A stretch of 64,000 nt of DNA from Ovis canadensis (GCF_042477335.2 NC_091251.1:32504501-32568500); one strand, 5' to 3'; shown: positions 37,736 through 49,438, numbered from the stretch's first letter. Translations and numbers: made by a program. Notes: generated from the sequence alone by a model not told the origin.

Positions 37736-38586
37736 GAGGTTAACCAGCCTTTGGTCTGCCTTGAAGAGCCCTCAGGGGTATCTGGAAAGGCTAAAGAGGA
37801 AGGGGAGAGGGGCTAGGATGGGGTCCAAACATTTTTTCACAGCATAGCATGCTCCTCCACCAGTCAGCCTGCATCTCCCCTAATATCTCAGAGCTCCACT
37901 GTGTCCTAAGGCAGGGGCTGCTCTCAGAGGGGAAGGGGCAATGGGTATGAGGGGGCACTGAGAGACAGTGGAATAGAGAGATGGTGAGATACAGCCTTGA
38001 ACCTCTGCCAGCTCACTCTAGTCAGAGACTGCGCACAGCGTGTAAAGTTAGCCCATGACAAAAGCTAGAAGCGCCCTGTGAAAGGCGTGTGACTAGGTGG
38101 GGAGTGCCAAGCTGCGGAGTGGCACAGAGGTGGGGCTGGGGCTGCAGGAGAGGGCAGAGTGGTGCAGTGGGCAAAAGTCAGTTCTATGGGGACACGCTGA
38201 GCAGCTCTGAACAGGGGAACCTCCCATTCTGGCTGCTTATCCTTCTGGAAATGTGGCGATGTGGAGATGCTGGCTATTGCTTGGCTTTCCCTTGGGGACT
38301 CCTGTGACCTTCCCATGAGAAAACCCAATGGAAAGTTTAGTGTAAGCCAAAAGGAGACTGGGGTAGGGTAGTGAGGATGTGGGAGATGGCAGGGCATTTC
38401 TTCTTTTCTGCCCTGAACCCTTAGCAGGAGGACCCCCAGGACAGCATCTGTTGGACCCTATTCAGTTACACACACAGGCAGCAAACTGAGGTCCAAATAT
38501 GCAGTTCTGTCTTCAGTATGCAGGAGGGCCAGCTGCAGAGTCTCAGGGTCTAGCTCTCTCCATCCAAAAATGGGTATCCTCTAGGA
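37736..38586. other. Intergenic stretch, nothing recognised
   Basis: Unique sequence without exon or clear repeat. Confidence 0.5.
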
Positions 38587-38778
38587 CAGTCATCCCCAAT
38601 CTTTTTGGCACCAGGGATCGGTTTTGTGGAAGATAATTTTTCCATGGACCGGGGAGAGGAGGATGGTTTCAGGATGACTTAAGCACATTACATGTATTGT
38701 ACACTTTCTTTCTATTATCATTACATCAGCTCCACTTCAGATCATCAGGCATTAGATCCCAGAGGTTGGGGACCCCTG
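38587..38778 (-). mobile_element. MER1-type hAT (Charlie) non-autonomous DNA transposon
   Basis: The 192-bp element starts CAGTCATCCCCAATC and ends GGTTGGGGACCCCTG, imperfect terminal inverted repeats typical of MER1/Charlie. The inside phrases 'ttggcaccagggatcggtttt' and 'gatcatcaggcattagatcc' also fit. A perfect 8-bp target duplication CTCTAGGA lies at 38579-38586 and 38779-38786, the hAT hallmark. It carries no transposase. Confidence 0.92.
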
Positions 38779-38786
38779 CTCTAGGA

Positions 38787-40389
38787 CCCTCCCCTAGAAC
38801 CTAAAGCCCCTGGGGGGCAGCTGAGACCCAGACGGATGCTCAGGAGCCTTGCTGAGCCTGCCTGTTTAGCCCCACACTCCTGACCACTCCTTCAAGCTGA
38901 GCAGAAAAGCTCTTTCTTAAAGGGTGAATAAAGTCCATGGTGTCTGCTGATGGAAGGAAAAGGAGAAGAACCTCTTGGGAGCTGCTGACAAAAGAAATAA
39001 AGATGGATTTTTCTGCAGATTCCTCTTCCCTATCTCCCTTTTCCTCTCACTTCTCAGAGTACCTCTCTCTCCTCTTCCTCTCCTCTCTGCCTCTCTCCCT
39101 CCCACCCTTTCTTTGTTCCCCAGCCATGTTGGCTTTGAGGGACGACTGGCTGAGGAGTTCTGAGGGATCTGAGCAGGCCCTGGACTCCCAGGGAAAGTCT
39201 AGTGAATCTCACAGTGATTCCCTGAAAGTCAGCCCTGCTGCCCAGGTCAGAGGAAAGGCATCATTTCTGGCTCAGGTATGGAGTGATGACAAATTTAGAG
39301 TGGCCACCTCCAAGCCCAGCCCCTTTGGCTTCTGTCTTGGGTACCAGGAGCCAGCCTAGCCCAGAAGTTTGGCTTCTGACCAGGGCTCTGCAGCCCAGAA
39401 TTGGGGCTGACTGTTCCAGGTCTGAGATTTCTCTGGACTTGGCCCCGTGTCACCACTGAGCACCTGAGCCTCTCTGGTTGGTTTCACTGCCCCAGCTTTC
39501 TGGAACATGCTGGCTCTGTCCTCCTCGTGCAAGTAGTGATGGATGACGGGATGGATTGGTCAGGTCTCTTGGTGGCAAGGGAACCCAGCTCATACTACCT
39601 TGGGCACAAAAGAGACTTTACTGGTAGATGGGCTGGTCCCAGGTTGTCCCTCATGAAAAGCTGGCTGGAGTCACATATGGGATACTGGCAAAACATTCCA
39701 ACCCGAAGAAGCATTGAACAGTTAACCTAGAGGGAGCAGGAATACCACTGGGCCTCAGGAACATTGAGCTCAAGTCTTGAATGCTGCCAGGAATCAGGGG
39801 CCTTACGTCTTCATTCCTATCTCTGCTCCGATCTGACTATAGATCAACTTCCTACACCTCCTGAGCTTCATCCCTAACAGCCTTAGCTCCTTGAAAGAGA
39901 TGAGGTCTTTATCTCAGTACCAGTTCAAAAAGTCCCAGAAAAGACATCAGACTGGCTCAGCTTGGGTGTTCCAGAGCTCCTGCCTCTGGAGCTCTCAACT
40001 ATGGCCAGTGGACCAGGTAACAAATGGCAGCTCCCATGGGAATCCTATGGTGGAAAGGGAGAAGGAGCAATTTGCTAGAAGAGGTGAGGCTCTGCCCAGA
40101 AACTGGGAGGAGGAATGGAGAGTAGGTACCTACTTCACCTGCCCTGTCACTAGCAGGCCTGTGCAATATATTTGCCGTTCCTATTATAGAAGTTTTGTGA
40201 ATGTTATTCTCACCAGCTCTGGTTTGTTAGGGCCACAGACAAGCTGGATGTATTCCCTTCCCTCCTCTACAACTCCTAACTTGTCAACCTGCCTCATGGA
40301 CTGCTCTCACCTGTCACCCCACATGTTGGCCCTGGTGACCCACACCTGCCATCTTGCCCTGGCATCCTCTCATCTTAGTCAGCTTTACT
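38787..40389. other. Intergenic stretch with a polypyrimidine tract
   Basis: About 39015-39122 is nearly all pyrimidine on the plus strand. Open stretches here show no domain. Otherwise nothing is recognised. Confidence 0.45.
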
Positions 40390-40605
40390 TGAAAGTGAAA
40401 GTAGTTGCTCAGTAGTTGCTTAGTTGCTCAGTTGCGTCTGACTCTGCGACCCCACGAACCTTGTAATCCCATGGTCCATGAAATTCTCCAGGCAGGAATA
40501 CTAAAGTGAGTTGCCAGTCTCTTCTTCAGGGGTCTTCCCAACCCAGGGATCAAAACTGGGTCTTCTGCATTGCAGGCAGATTCTTTACCATCTGAGCACC
40601 AGCTG
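40390..40605 (-). mobile_element. Bov-tA SINE
   Basis: Antisense copy with a duplicated 'gttgctcagtagttgcttagttgctcag' start, then 'gaattctccaggcaggaatac'-like text and the head complement 'attctttaccatctgagcaccag'. It is more diverged than its neighbours. Confidence 0.88.
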
Positions 40606-40691
40606 TTGGGATAAAATTTTATCCCAACCAGCAGTTGGGGTAAAATTCAAAGATAAAAGCCTAGGATTTGAAGTTTGCTATACCTGAGTTT

Positions 40692-40964
40692 CGGAGAAGG
40701 CAATGGCACCTGACTCCAGTACTCTTGCCTGGAAAATCCCATGGATGGAGGAGCCTGGTAGGCTGCAGTCCATGGGGTCGCTAAGAGCTGGACACAACTG
40801 AGAGACTTCCCTTTCACTTTTCACTTTCATGCATTGGAGAAGGAAATGGCAACCCACTCCATTGTTCTTGCCTGGAGAATCCCAGGGACGGGGGAGTCTG
40901 GTGGGCTTCCATCTATGGGGTTGCACAGAGTCAGACACAACTGAAGCGACTTAGCAGCAGCAGC
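40692..40964 (+). mobile_element. Bov-A2 SINE, complete
   Basis: Two Bov-A monomers and an AGC tail. The target duplication is ATACCTGAGTTT (40680-40691) and ATACCCGAGTTT (40965-40976), with one mismatch. Confidence 0.95.
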
Positions 40965-41009
40965 ATACCCGAGTTTGAATTAAGTGTCACCATTTACTAC
41001 CTATTGGAT

Positions 41010-41124
41010 TTTTTTTTGGTAGTGCCACATGGTTTGTGGGATCCTAGTTTCCTGACCAGGGAATGAACCTGGGTCCCTGTGGTAGAAAGGCAGAATGCTA
41101 ACCACTAGACCACCAGGGAATTCC
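41010..41124 (-). mobile_element. CHR-type SINE
   Basis: Antisense copy: a T-rich tail, 'ctgaccagggaatgaacctgggtccc' and 'gctaaccactagaccaccagggaattccc'. Flanked by CTACCTATTGGAT (40997-41009) and CTATCTATTAGAT (41125-41137), with two mismatches. Confidence 0.92.
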
Positions 41125-41137
41125 CTATCTATTAGAT

Positions 41138-41290
41138 CTTAATTTCCATGAGGTCCTGATTTCTCACCTTTAAAATGAAGAAGATAATAGTACCTAATCA
41201 ACGGGATTATTGTACAGTTTATAAGAGGTAGTGGACGCAGGCTCTGGGCACCAAGTAGGCACTTCATAAGTAGTAGCCTGAAGAAAAGCC
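41138..41290 (+). repeat. MIR SINE fragment
   Basis: 'ttctcacctttaaaatgaagaagataatagtacctaatcaacgggattattgt' and 'gcaccaagtaggcacttcataag' follow MIR order in sense. Confidence 0.65.
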
Positions 41291-41654
41291 ATGCCAATGT
41301 GTAGAGTCTTCTCAGCTCGTTTTTCAAGCAGCAGGACCACTGTACCAGAGCAGGAGCGATTTGTGGCTGGTGGTAAGGCTGGCGGAATTATCTTCCAGTT
41401 CCAGGCTCCTGGAAGCGGGCTGGGGGAGGGAACTTCAATCCACTTCCCCAGCTGAGTTCACACACATCCTTTCAGGCCAACCCGGGGGAGCCCCTTGTTT
41501 GCTGAGAGAAGGCCAAAGCCAAGCTCTCAGGCCTGCCAGTGGCCTCAGGGAAAGGACTGATTCCCTGGAGTCTGTCCTGAGAGCAGAGTGGATCAGGGGC
41601 CCTGGACACCTCTGTCCAGAGTAAGCTTCAGCTTCCAAATGTTTCAGGCCACAG

Positions 41655-41820
41655 TGGGCGTGCATGCCAAGTTGCTTCAGTCGTGTCCAACTCTTTGCAA
41701 CCCTATGGACCGTAGCCTGCTACACTCCTCTGTCCATGGGATTCTCCAGGCAAGAATACTAGAGTGGGTTGCCGTGCCCTCCTCCAGAGGATCTTCCTGA
41801 CCCGTGTCTCTTACATCTGC
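41655..41820 (-). mobile_element. Bov-tA SINE, 5'-truncated
   Basis: Antisense body without the tRNA head. A perfect 12-bp target duplication TTCAGGCCACAG lies at 41643-41654 and 41821-41832. Confidence 0.95.
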
Positions 41821-42149
41821 TTCAGGCCACAGAGAAAACCCTGAACACAGGGTCCCATGGGACCACGGTCTGCTTCTGTGTTCAAAGCAGCCTTGTTCAT
41901 CAATACCAGCTGCCGCTTCTGAGGAGCTGGCCCTGACCAGGTATGGCGTATTGGCAAAACACATCACCCCCTCTTGTTTGGGCCAGCATCCTTGAGCTTC
42001 TGGATGGTAAGCATAGAAGTGATGGGTGGGTTGGGTACAGCTAGAAGGATCAAAGACGTGAGCACACACATGCACCCACACACTGCCGGCCCTGTGTGCA
42101 GAGGGAACCAGATGGCCAGGACCAGAAGCCCTACCTGAAGCCTCCCAGA

Positions 42150-42420
42150 TGCCTAATAATAGTAATCGAGCTGTATTTACAGGGCACTCACCATGTACAA
42201 GGCTCTGGGATAAACTCTTCGCCTTCATGATTTCTGTGAATACTTTCCATGACCCCTAGAAGTGGGCATTAATATCTCTGTTTTACAGATGAAGGAATAG
42301 AGGCTCAAGGGTTGAGTAACTTGCCCAAGGTCATATGGAATGTGGCAGGGCCAGCTTTCAACCTCAGATCTTTCTGATTTCATAGCTCTGTTATCTTACT
42401 GCCCACTCTGTATTTTAATA
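42150..42420 (-). repeat. MIR SINE, nearly full length
   Basis: Antisense MIR in order: 'cagggcactcaccatgtacaaggctctgggataaac', 'tttacagatgaaggaatagaggctc', 'gtaacttgcccaaggtcatatgg' and 'cctcagatctttctgat'. Confidence 0.85.
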
Positions 42421-42889
42421 GACACAGTTTTCCAAAAGAGAGATTCAGAGGGGTCAGAGCATCCTCAGGTCAAATGCATGGTTCTTAGAGGGAGATCTGG
42501 AGAGGACCAGCTTCAAAATCCTTGGAGGAAGTTGCTGAAAATGCAAATTTTGGTGTCCCATCCCCTCCCTCCAGGCACCCCCTTTCTCTGGGAACTGACT
42601 CAATGGAGTTGGGGGCCTAGGAATATGCATTTTAGCAAGCTGCCAACTCCCACAAAAATATCTTCCTGTCTCATTATAAAATAGTGATACTGCTCATTGT
42701 AAGATCTCTGAGTCCATGTGGGGCTCAGGACTCTGCGTTTGCAATACATGCTCCAGGAGAGACCTATATTCACTAAGAATTTGAAAACATTTGTTCAGGG
42801 ATTTGAACACGTGGCCTTTCTTAGGTCAGTCCTAGGGATCTCTACAGTTTGGAATTTGGGAGGAGGGTGCTCCTCAAGTTCCAGTAGAC
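42421..42889. other. Intergenic stretch, nothing recognised
   Basis: Contains the phrase 'ctccaggcaccccctttctctgggaactgactcaatggag', possibly part of an old repeat. No gene seen. Confidence 0.4.
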
Positions 42890-43108
42890 GCGGCTGTTGC
42901 TGTTCTTCAGTCACTAAGTTGTGTCTGACTCTTTGTGACCCATGGACTCTAGCCCACCAGGCTTCTCTGTCCTCCACTATCTCATGGAGTTTGCTCAGAT
43001 TCATGTCCATTGAGCTGGTGATGCTATCTCATCATCTCACCCTCCGCTGCCCCCTTCTCCTTTTGCCTGCAGTCTTGCCCAGCATCAGGGTCTTTTCCAA
43101 TGAGTAGG
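42890..43108 (-). mobile_element. BovB/ART2-type 3' fragment
   Basis: Antisense: 'cactaagttgtgtctgactctttgtgacc', 'catggagtttgctcagattcatgtcc' and 'agcatcagggtcttttccaatgag' form the BovB 3' terminus. It is 5'-truncated to about 220 bp. Confidence 0.88.
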
Positions 43109-44131
43109 CACTGTAGACCCAGGAGTACAAGAGGGGCAGAGAGAGTAGTGAGCTCTGCTTAGAAAAGGCAGCTCAGCTGGGCTTCCCTGTCTATGAGGGG
43201 AAGCAGCAGCAGCTTCTGCAGAAGCCCATCCTCCTCTGCTTCTCTGCCCAGGACCCTCTCCCTGGGAAGCCTGGGGCCATTCCGTGGATCCTCCATACTG
43301 AGCTCCTCCCACACCATTCTGCTAGACTCACAAAGCATCTCTTCCAAGAATGTCCTCCCCTGGGTAATTGGACCCTCAGGCCATTGACATTTAAAGAAAT
43401 GTTCTTGACCTTTTCAGCAGTTCCATAAAATCACAAAATAGAACTCTAAATATTACTGCAGACTCCTACTTGCCCAGACCCTGGCAAAGACTCATTTTCC
43501 AGGCCAACTAAAGAATAAGAGAAAATAGCAGAATTGCCTGGAACAAAAAAGGGGCTCTTCTCAAAACATCTCCTATTTGGTAATCATCCCATTAGGGACT
43601 GCTGTTATCTGCATCGGAACCCTGTCCTCCCCTGCCACCAGCACCATCAACACGCTCCCCCCACCATCAGCATGCATGATCACCCTCAGTCTGTTCCCAT
43701 CATCGCCATAATTACAGCATTCCATAAAATACAGAGGACTGATGCTCTCGAATCTCCACAGTGTGAAAAATCTGCTTGTCTTCTAGATATCTGATCCAGG
43801 ACCTCTCCCCACTTCTCTTCTTCCCCCATTGATATGGAACCAGATGAAACAACGGATAGGGAAGGACCAACTATTGGCTTTAGAGGGAACACAAGAGAGG
43901 ATAGAACCTTGGAAGGAGAAAATGAATGTGTTAAAGACATTTTGAACAAAATCAAGAAAGTTTAAAAATAGATTAGATATTAGATCAGGAACATCGCTTA
44001 CATTTACACAGGTCAGACTAAGACCAGAAATATAAGTTATTTTTTCATACGTTTCAAAAAAAAGTTTTGTCATCTAAAAAGGAATCTGCAGTCTGCAGGT
44101 CAGATTCAGCTCTTGGCCTGCTTTTGTATGG
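43109..44131. other. Intergenic stretch, nothing recognised
   Basis: No exon or repeat family assigned in about 1 kb. Confidence 0.45.
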
Positions 44132-44330
44132 CCCTTGGACTTCCCTGGTGGCTCAGCCGGTAAAGAATCTGCCTGCAATTCGGGAGACCCGGCTTTGATC
44201 CCTGAGTTGGGAAGATCTCTTGGAGAAGGGAAAGGCTACCCACTCCAGTATTCTGGCCTGGAGAATTCCTTGGACTGTATAGTCCATGGAGTCACAAAGA
44301 GTTGGACATGACTGAGCCACTTTCACTTGA
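44132..44330 (+). mobile_element. Bov-tA SINE
   Basis: Sense full-length copy from 'ggacttccctggtggctcagccggtaaagaatctg' to 'gagtcacaaagagttggacatgactgagcc'. Confidence 0.93.
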
Positions 44331-44649
44331 GTCCTTTTACATTTTTAAATAACAGCTCTGTTGAGATATAATTCACACACCATAAAGTTCACCTTTTTGG
44401 AGTGTACAATTCACTGGTTTTCAGTATAGTCACAGAATTATACAATCATGACCACTATTTAATTACAGAATATTTTATAACCCCCGAAAGAAATCTGTAC
44501 CTATTAACAGTCACTTCCCATCCCCCTATACCCCCAGTTCCTGACAACCAGTTATCTACTTTCTGTCTGTATGAATTTACTTATTCTTGACATTTCATCT
44601 AAATGGAATCACACACTATGTGACCCGTTCTACCTGAATTATTTTACTT

Positions 44650-44762
44650 AGCATAATTTTTTTTGATTTTTTATTTGGAGGAAATTGCTTTACAGTTTTT
44701 GATGGTTTCTGCTGTACAACAAAGCAAATTAGCTATAATTATATATGTTTTATTATATACAG
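44650..44762 (-). mobile_element. L1 3' UTR fragment
   Basis: 'tttatttggaggaaattgctttacag' and 'ggtttctgctgtacaacaaagcaaattagctata' are the antisense 3' end of artiodactyl L1. The BovB fragment that follows interrupts it. Confidence 0.75.
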
Positions 44763-45301
44763 CTACTCCTTGGAAGGAATGTTATGACCAATCTAGATAG
44801 CATATTAAAAAGCAGAGACATTACTTTGCCAAGAAAGGTCCTTCTAGTCAAAGCTATGGTTTTTCCAGTGGTCGTGTATGGATGTGAGAGTTGGACTGTG
44901 AAGAAGGCTGAGTGCCGAAGAATGGATGCTTTTGAACTGTGGTGTTGGAGAAGACTCTTGAGAGTCCCTTGGACTGCAAGGAGATCCAACCAGTCCATTC
45001 TGAAGGAGATCAGTCCTGGGTGTTCTTTGGAAGGACTGATGCTAAAGCTGAAACTCCAATACTTGGATCACCTCATGCAAAGAGTTGACTCACTGGGCAA
45101 GACTCTGATGCTGGGAGGGATTGGGGGCAGGAGGAGAAGGGGACGACAGAGGATGAGATGGCTGGATGGCATCACCGACTCGATGGACGTAAGTTTGAGT
45201 GAACTCCAGGAGTTGGTGATGGACAGGGAGGCCTGGCGTGCTGTAATTCATGGGGTCGCAAAGAGTCGGACACGACTGAGCGACCGAACTGAACTGAACT
45301 A
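44763..45301 (+). mobile_element. BovB LINE 3' fragment with open frame
   Basis: About 540 bp of the BovB 3' end: '[20 protein letters not shown]', '[19 protein letters not shown]', then '[19 protein letters not shown]', ending in GAACT repeats. The frame is still open across the fragment, which suggests a fairly young copy, but the endonuclease and catalytic motifs are absent. Similar flanks AGCTATAATTATATATG (44731-44747) and AGCTGTAATTATATATATG (from 45342) may be its target duplication. Confidence 0.93.
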
Positions 45302-45394
45302 ATATATACATTAATATAATATATAAACAGCTATATGTATTAGCTGTAATTATATATATGTCACTTCCCTCTTGAGCCTCCCTCACCTCCCTGA

Positions 45395-45534
45395 GTGAGA
45401 TGAATGGAGAAACTAGTGTAGACTAGCATAGAAAATAGCATACACTACCGCGTGTAAAATAGATAACTGAGAAGTTGCTGTATAACATAGGGGGTCCAGC
45501 CTGGTGCTCTGTGATGATCTAGAATATAATGTTT
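45395..45534 (+). mobile_element. L1 3' fragment, sense
   Basis: 'cactaccgcgtgtaaaatagataactgagaag', 'gctgtataacataggg' and 'ctctgtgatgatctagaa' follow the terminal L1 3' region in sense orientation, opposite to the piece at 44650. Confidence 0.6.
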
Positions 45535-45659
45535 TTAAGATTAATCCATGCTGTCGCATGTGCCATATACGTAGTGCATGTGAATAATATTCCATTCTAT
45601 GGATATAAATGTCATGTTTTCTGAAATCACTTCTGACATTGCATGTGTGGGTTTTTTCT

Positions 45660-46608
45660 TGGATACCAAATACATGTCAATTTCCCACACCAACAACAAA
45701 CCATTCTTAGATACCAACTGCAGGTCCAAACTTCAATTCAGTTCTGATGCTAACTATCTAGAGTTAGCACAGACTTCACAGTTTAAGGTCTCAGTCCCAC
45801 AAGACCACCCCCATTTTATATTACTTTATTTTTAAAGATTGATTTACTTTTGGCTGTGCTGGTACTTCGTTGCTGCATCGGGCTTTCTCTAGCTGCTGTG
45901 AGCAGGCCTCTCATTGTAGAGGCTTCTCTTATAGAGCACGGGCTCTAGGCGCACGGGCTTAAGTAGTTGCAGCTGGTGGACTTAGTTGCTCCTCAAGACT
46001 GCCTGCATTTTAGATACCAACCACAAATGAAGTGCCCGGGTTACTAACACTTCTGACTACAAATTCAGGAGCTGACCTCCCTCAGGTTTGGCAAGTCACC
46101 AGAACAACTCATAGAAGTCAGGAAAATGCTTTGCTTATAATGACTGGCTTATTATAAAGGCTGTAAATGAACAGCCAGTTGGAAAAAATACATAGAGCAA
46201 AGTATAGAGTATAGGCAGCGGGCATAGAGCTTCCATGCCCTCTCTAGGGGGCACCATCTTCCCAGTAGGTCATTGTATTCACCAACCCAGAAGCTCTCTG
46301 AATCTCCTGGCTCAAGAATTTTTACACTGAGATCTCTAGCTTCTCTCTCCTCCCCAGAGGTCAGAGGATGGGGCTGAACGTTTTCCCTCTCTAACCATGT
46401 GTTAGGTCTTTTTGATGACTAACCCCATCTTGAAGCTATCTAGGGATTCCCACTTTGAGTCACCTCATTAGCATAAAATCATGTGTGGTCTGAAAGGTCT
46501 ATAAAGAGCAACAAACTATCACTCAGGACATTCCAAGAGTTATAGGAGCTCTGTGCCAGGAACAGGGGACAAAGACCAAGTGCATTTTTTATCATACCAC
46601 AACATATC
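45660..46608. repeat. Ancient LTR-like element (ERVL/MaLR type), split by a SINE
   Basis: 'gagcttccatgccctctctaggg', 'cagaagctctctgaatctcctgg', 'ggtcagaggatggggctgaacg', 'agtcacctcattagcataaaat' and 'ggagctctgtgccaggaac' follow the order of a common old mammalian LTR. No internal genes are present. The family name and left border are uncertain. Confidence 0.5.
45834..46008 (-). mobile_element. CHR SINE, long form
   Basis: Antisense: 'ttggctgtgctggtacttcgttgctgc', 'gcttctcttatagagcacgggctctaggcgcacgggctt' and 'ggacttagttgctcc' are the long CHR-type body. Confidence 0.87.
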
Positions 46609-46975
46609 ACATTTTGATTATCCATTCATCAGCAGAAGGACATTTGGATTATTTCTGCCTTCTGACTATTATCAATAATGCTGCTGTAAATATTCATACA
46701 CAAGTTTTTGTGGGGACATATGTTTTCCATTTTCTTAGGTATACATCAAAGAATAGAATTGCTAGGTCATGTTTCACTTTTTGAGGAACTGCCAAATTGT
46801 TTTCCAAAGAGTTTTTACCTTTTACATTCCAACCAGCAATGTGCGATGGTTCCAAATTCTCCACATCTATGTCAACACGTATTATTGTCTTTCTTATTTT
46901 AGCTATCCCAGTGGCTATAAAGTGGTATCTCTTTGTGGTTGGCTTTTAAATTTTTAAAGGGTTATAAAAGCTACA

Positions 46976-47190
46976 ACCCTAGTGGCTCAGTTGGTAAATA
47001 ATCTGTCTACAATGTGGGAGAGCTGGGTTTGATCCCTGGGTCAGGAGGATCCCCTGGAGAAGGAAATGGCAACCCACTCCAGTATTCTTGCCTGGAGAAT
47101 TCCATGGACAGAGGAACCCAGCCAGCTACAGTCCATGAGGTTGTAAAGAGTCAGACACAACTGATTGACTAACACTTTCACTTTCAAAAG
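46976..47190 (+). mobile_element. Bov-tA SINE
   Basis: Sense copy from 'ctagtggctcagttggtaaataatctgtctacaatg' to 'gttgtaaagagtcagacacaactgattgactaacac'. Confidence 0.92.
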
Positions 47191-47399
47191 CAAGCAACAA
47201 ACAAAAACAGACTATAGAACAGAAACTGTATGCTATATTAGGCCATTTTTTTAATCTAGATTTTTACAAATAAGGGTTGCACACCCTTCGTCTGAAATAT
47301 TCTAAAGTATCTATTGAATTTAAAAGGAAAAAGTATAAATATCAGGAATTTAAATCTAAATTATTTAGCTAAACTTGAAATTTTATTTTAAATATTCTA

Positions 47400-47495
47400 T
47401 CTTAAGTATGTTTATAAAATATTCATAATTTTATACAGCAGAAATTAAAAACAATATTGTACTATACTTCAATTAAAATTTTTTTCAAAAAAATA
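47400..47495 (+). repeat. Short L1 3' terminus
   Basis: 'tatacagcagaaattaaaaacaatattgtactatacttcaattaaaa' resembles the last bases of artiodactyl L1 plus its tail. Confidence 0.5.
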
Positions 47496-47499
47496 TTCA

Positions 47500-47623
47500 T
47501 GAGAATTCCCTGGTGATCTAGTGCTTAGGACTCAGTGCTCTCACTGCTGGGGCCTGGGCTTGATCTCTGGTCCAGGGAACTAAGATCTCTCAAGCTGCAA
47601 TGTACAGCCAAAAAAAAAAAAAA
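47500..47623 (+). mobile_element. CHR-type SINE
   Basis: 'gagaattccctggtgatctagtgcttaggactcagtgctctcactgctggggcc' with an A14 tail, in sense. Confidence 0.9.
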
Positions 47624-48359
47624 ATCACAGTTTCAGCATTCACTGTTTTTCTAGTTGCTAAAGTTAAGAATCAGCATCATATTTCAGGGGTATCACATCT
47701 AGATCTAACATAAACATTTAAGACTAACACAAATTATTTAATTTTGCAAAACATTCCTCAGTCACCATGTACAACTATTGCAACTACTGTGCAAATTCAT
47801 GAATGACTCCAGAACTGTGAACTAGAATATAAAGAGGAGCAGGAAAATGATCTCTTGGCACTACTAGGATGGATGTTCATTGTGTAAAATCTGCCACATT
47901 CATGCTCTCCAAGAGGAAGGATTTGACAAGTGAATTAATTTGGCTGTACTTAAGTGCTTCCGCTGCTAAAATCCTGTGGGCTTTTGGCAGTGGACACATC
48001 TCCAACCTTAAGAGCAGTATAGTTCAGATGTCTACTGAGTATTCAAAAGCAAACCTTTTCCCTAGAGGTTCTAGGGCAAAAAGGGTGGATAAGTTATTCC
48101 CTGGGGCTTGAAATGTGTTAGTTATAAGAGCGGATGTTAGACCTTTGGGTTACTTGTGCCAGACCGCAGTGCTGTGTCTGCAGGGGTAGAGGTGCCCATG
48201 CATTCCTTAATGAATTTATGTTCTGTGTGTTTGAAATATGTGGAAACCTCTAAAGAACAGGGACTAGTTCAGATCTGAAAGTAATATTGTATTATTATAT
48301 CAGAAGATATTGAGGTATTATTATTAATTTGGCTAGGTATGATAAGGATCTTATGGTAA
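47624..48359. other. Intergenic stretch, nothing recognised
   Basis: No gene or repeat assigned. Confidence 0.45.
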
Positions 48360-48592
48360 TTTTTAAAAGTCATCTGCTAACACAAGTATTTATGGATGAA
48401 ATGAAATGATGTCTTGGATTTGCTGTATAATACTGCAGCAAAAAAAAAATCAGGGAGATAGAGGAAATAAGATTGGCAAAGTATTAATATCAATCATTGT
48501 TGAAACTGGGTGATGATGTGAGGGTTCATTTTACCATTCAGTCTACTTTTATGTGTTTGAAATCTTTCCTAATACAAAGCTAAAATAAGGAC
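48360..48592 (+). repeat. Old L1M 3' end
   Basis: 'aatgatgtcttggatttgctgtataatactgcagc', 'gaggaaataagattggcaaagtattaat' and 'gttgaaactgggtgatgatgtgagggttcatt' are the usual order of an old L1M 3' end. Confidence 0.7.
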
Positions 48593-48906
48593 AAGAGGAT
48601 TGTGGGGGAGAAGGGAGGGTGCAGAGAGATTCTTGCCTCCTGGGTCACACGCTTCTCCCCAGAGTAGAGGAGGAAAGCAGCAAGGTCACCCAGGAAGGGG
48701 CCCAGATCCAAGTACCTTTCCTAACAACCAGCTTCATAAAAGCAGAATGATAGCACTTTAACCCAGTAAAGGACTAATTAATCCTTTCCAGTATTCCAGC
48801 GGTGCATGCCACCACCTGACAGATGGTATGGCAATTTTGATGTACACTGTTCTAACCCTCCCTTCCACAAAGAAGGCTCTATTTAGGATCAGGTTATACC
48901 AAGAAG

Positions 48907-49121
48907 GGGCTTCCCAGATGACTCAGATGGTAAAGAACCTCCCTGCAATGCAGGAGACCTTGGTTCGATCCCTGAGTCGGGAAGATCCCCTGGAGAAAGG
49001 AATGGCTACCCATTCCAGTGTTCTTGCCTGGAGAATTCCATGGACAGAGGATCCTGGCGGGCTATAGTCCATGGAGTTGCAAAGAGTCAGACGTGACTGA
49101 GGGACTAGAACTTTCATTTTC
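48907..49121 (+). mobile_element. Bov-tA SINE, complete
   Basis: Sense copy. Flanks TATACCAAGAAG (48895-48906) and TACACCAAGTAG (49122-49133) form a target duplication with two mismatches. Confidence 0.93.
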
Positions 49122-49243
49122 TACACCAAGTAGACTGAGAATTAGGAGACCAAGTGTGCCTGGAGTGACAGATGACAGAAGAGTTCCTGAGAACTTAGGG
49201 GTTGACCGCCTTGGTAGCTCTTTTCCATATAATTTTTAAAATT

Positions 49244-49438
49244 AGAAGACTCCTCTGGTGGTCCAGTGGTTGAGAATCCACTTTGCAATGTTGGGAACGC
49301 AGTTTTGATCCCTGGTCGGGAAACTAAGATGCTGTGCAGCAACTAAGCCTGAATAGCACAACAAGAGAGTCTGCGCACTGCAATGAAAGATCCCACATGC
49401 CACAGCTAAGACCCGATGCAGCCAAAAAAAAGAAAATA
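49244..49438 (+). mobile_element. CHR SINE, longer form
   Basis: 'gactcctctggtggtccagtggttgagaatccactttgc', 'gatccctggtcgggaaactaagatgc', then 'gcaacaagagagtctgcgcactgcaatgaaag'-type body ending 'gcagccaaaaaaaag'. Confidence 0.9.

Larger units (their letters stand above)
44340..46975 (-). mobile_element. Old antisense L1 split by later insertions
   Basis: Three blocks read as antisense old mammalian L1 in the right order: 44340-44645 ('gagatataattcacacaccataaagttcaccttttt'), 45535-45625 ('aataatattccattctatggatat') and about 46610-46970 ('aataatgctgctgtaaatattcatacacaag', 'gaattgctaggtcatg'). They are separated by younger L1 3' pieces, a BovB fragment, an LTR-like element and a CHR SINE. No frame survives. 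Confidence 0.75.
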
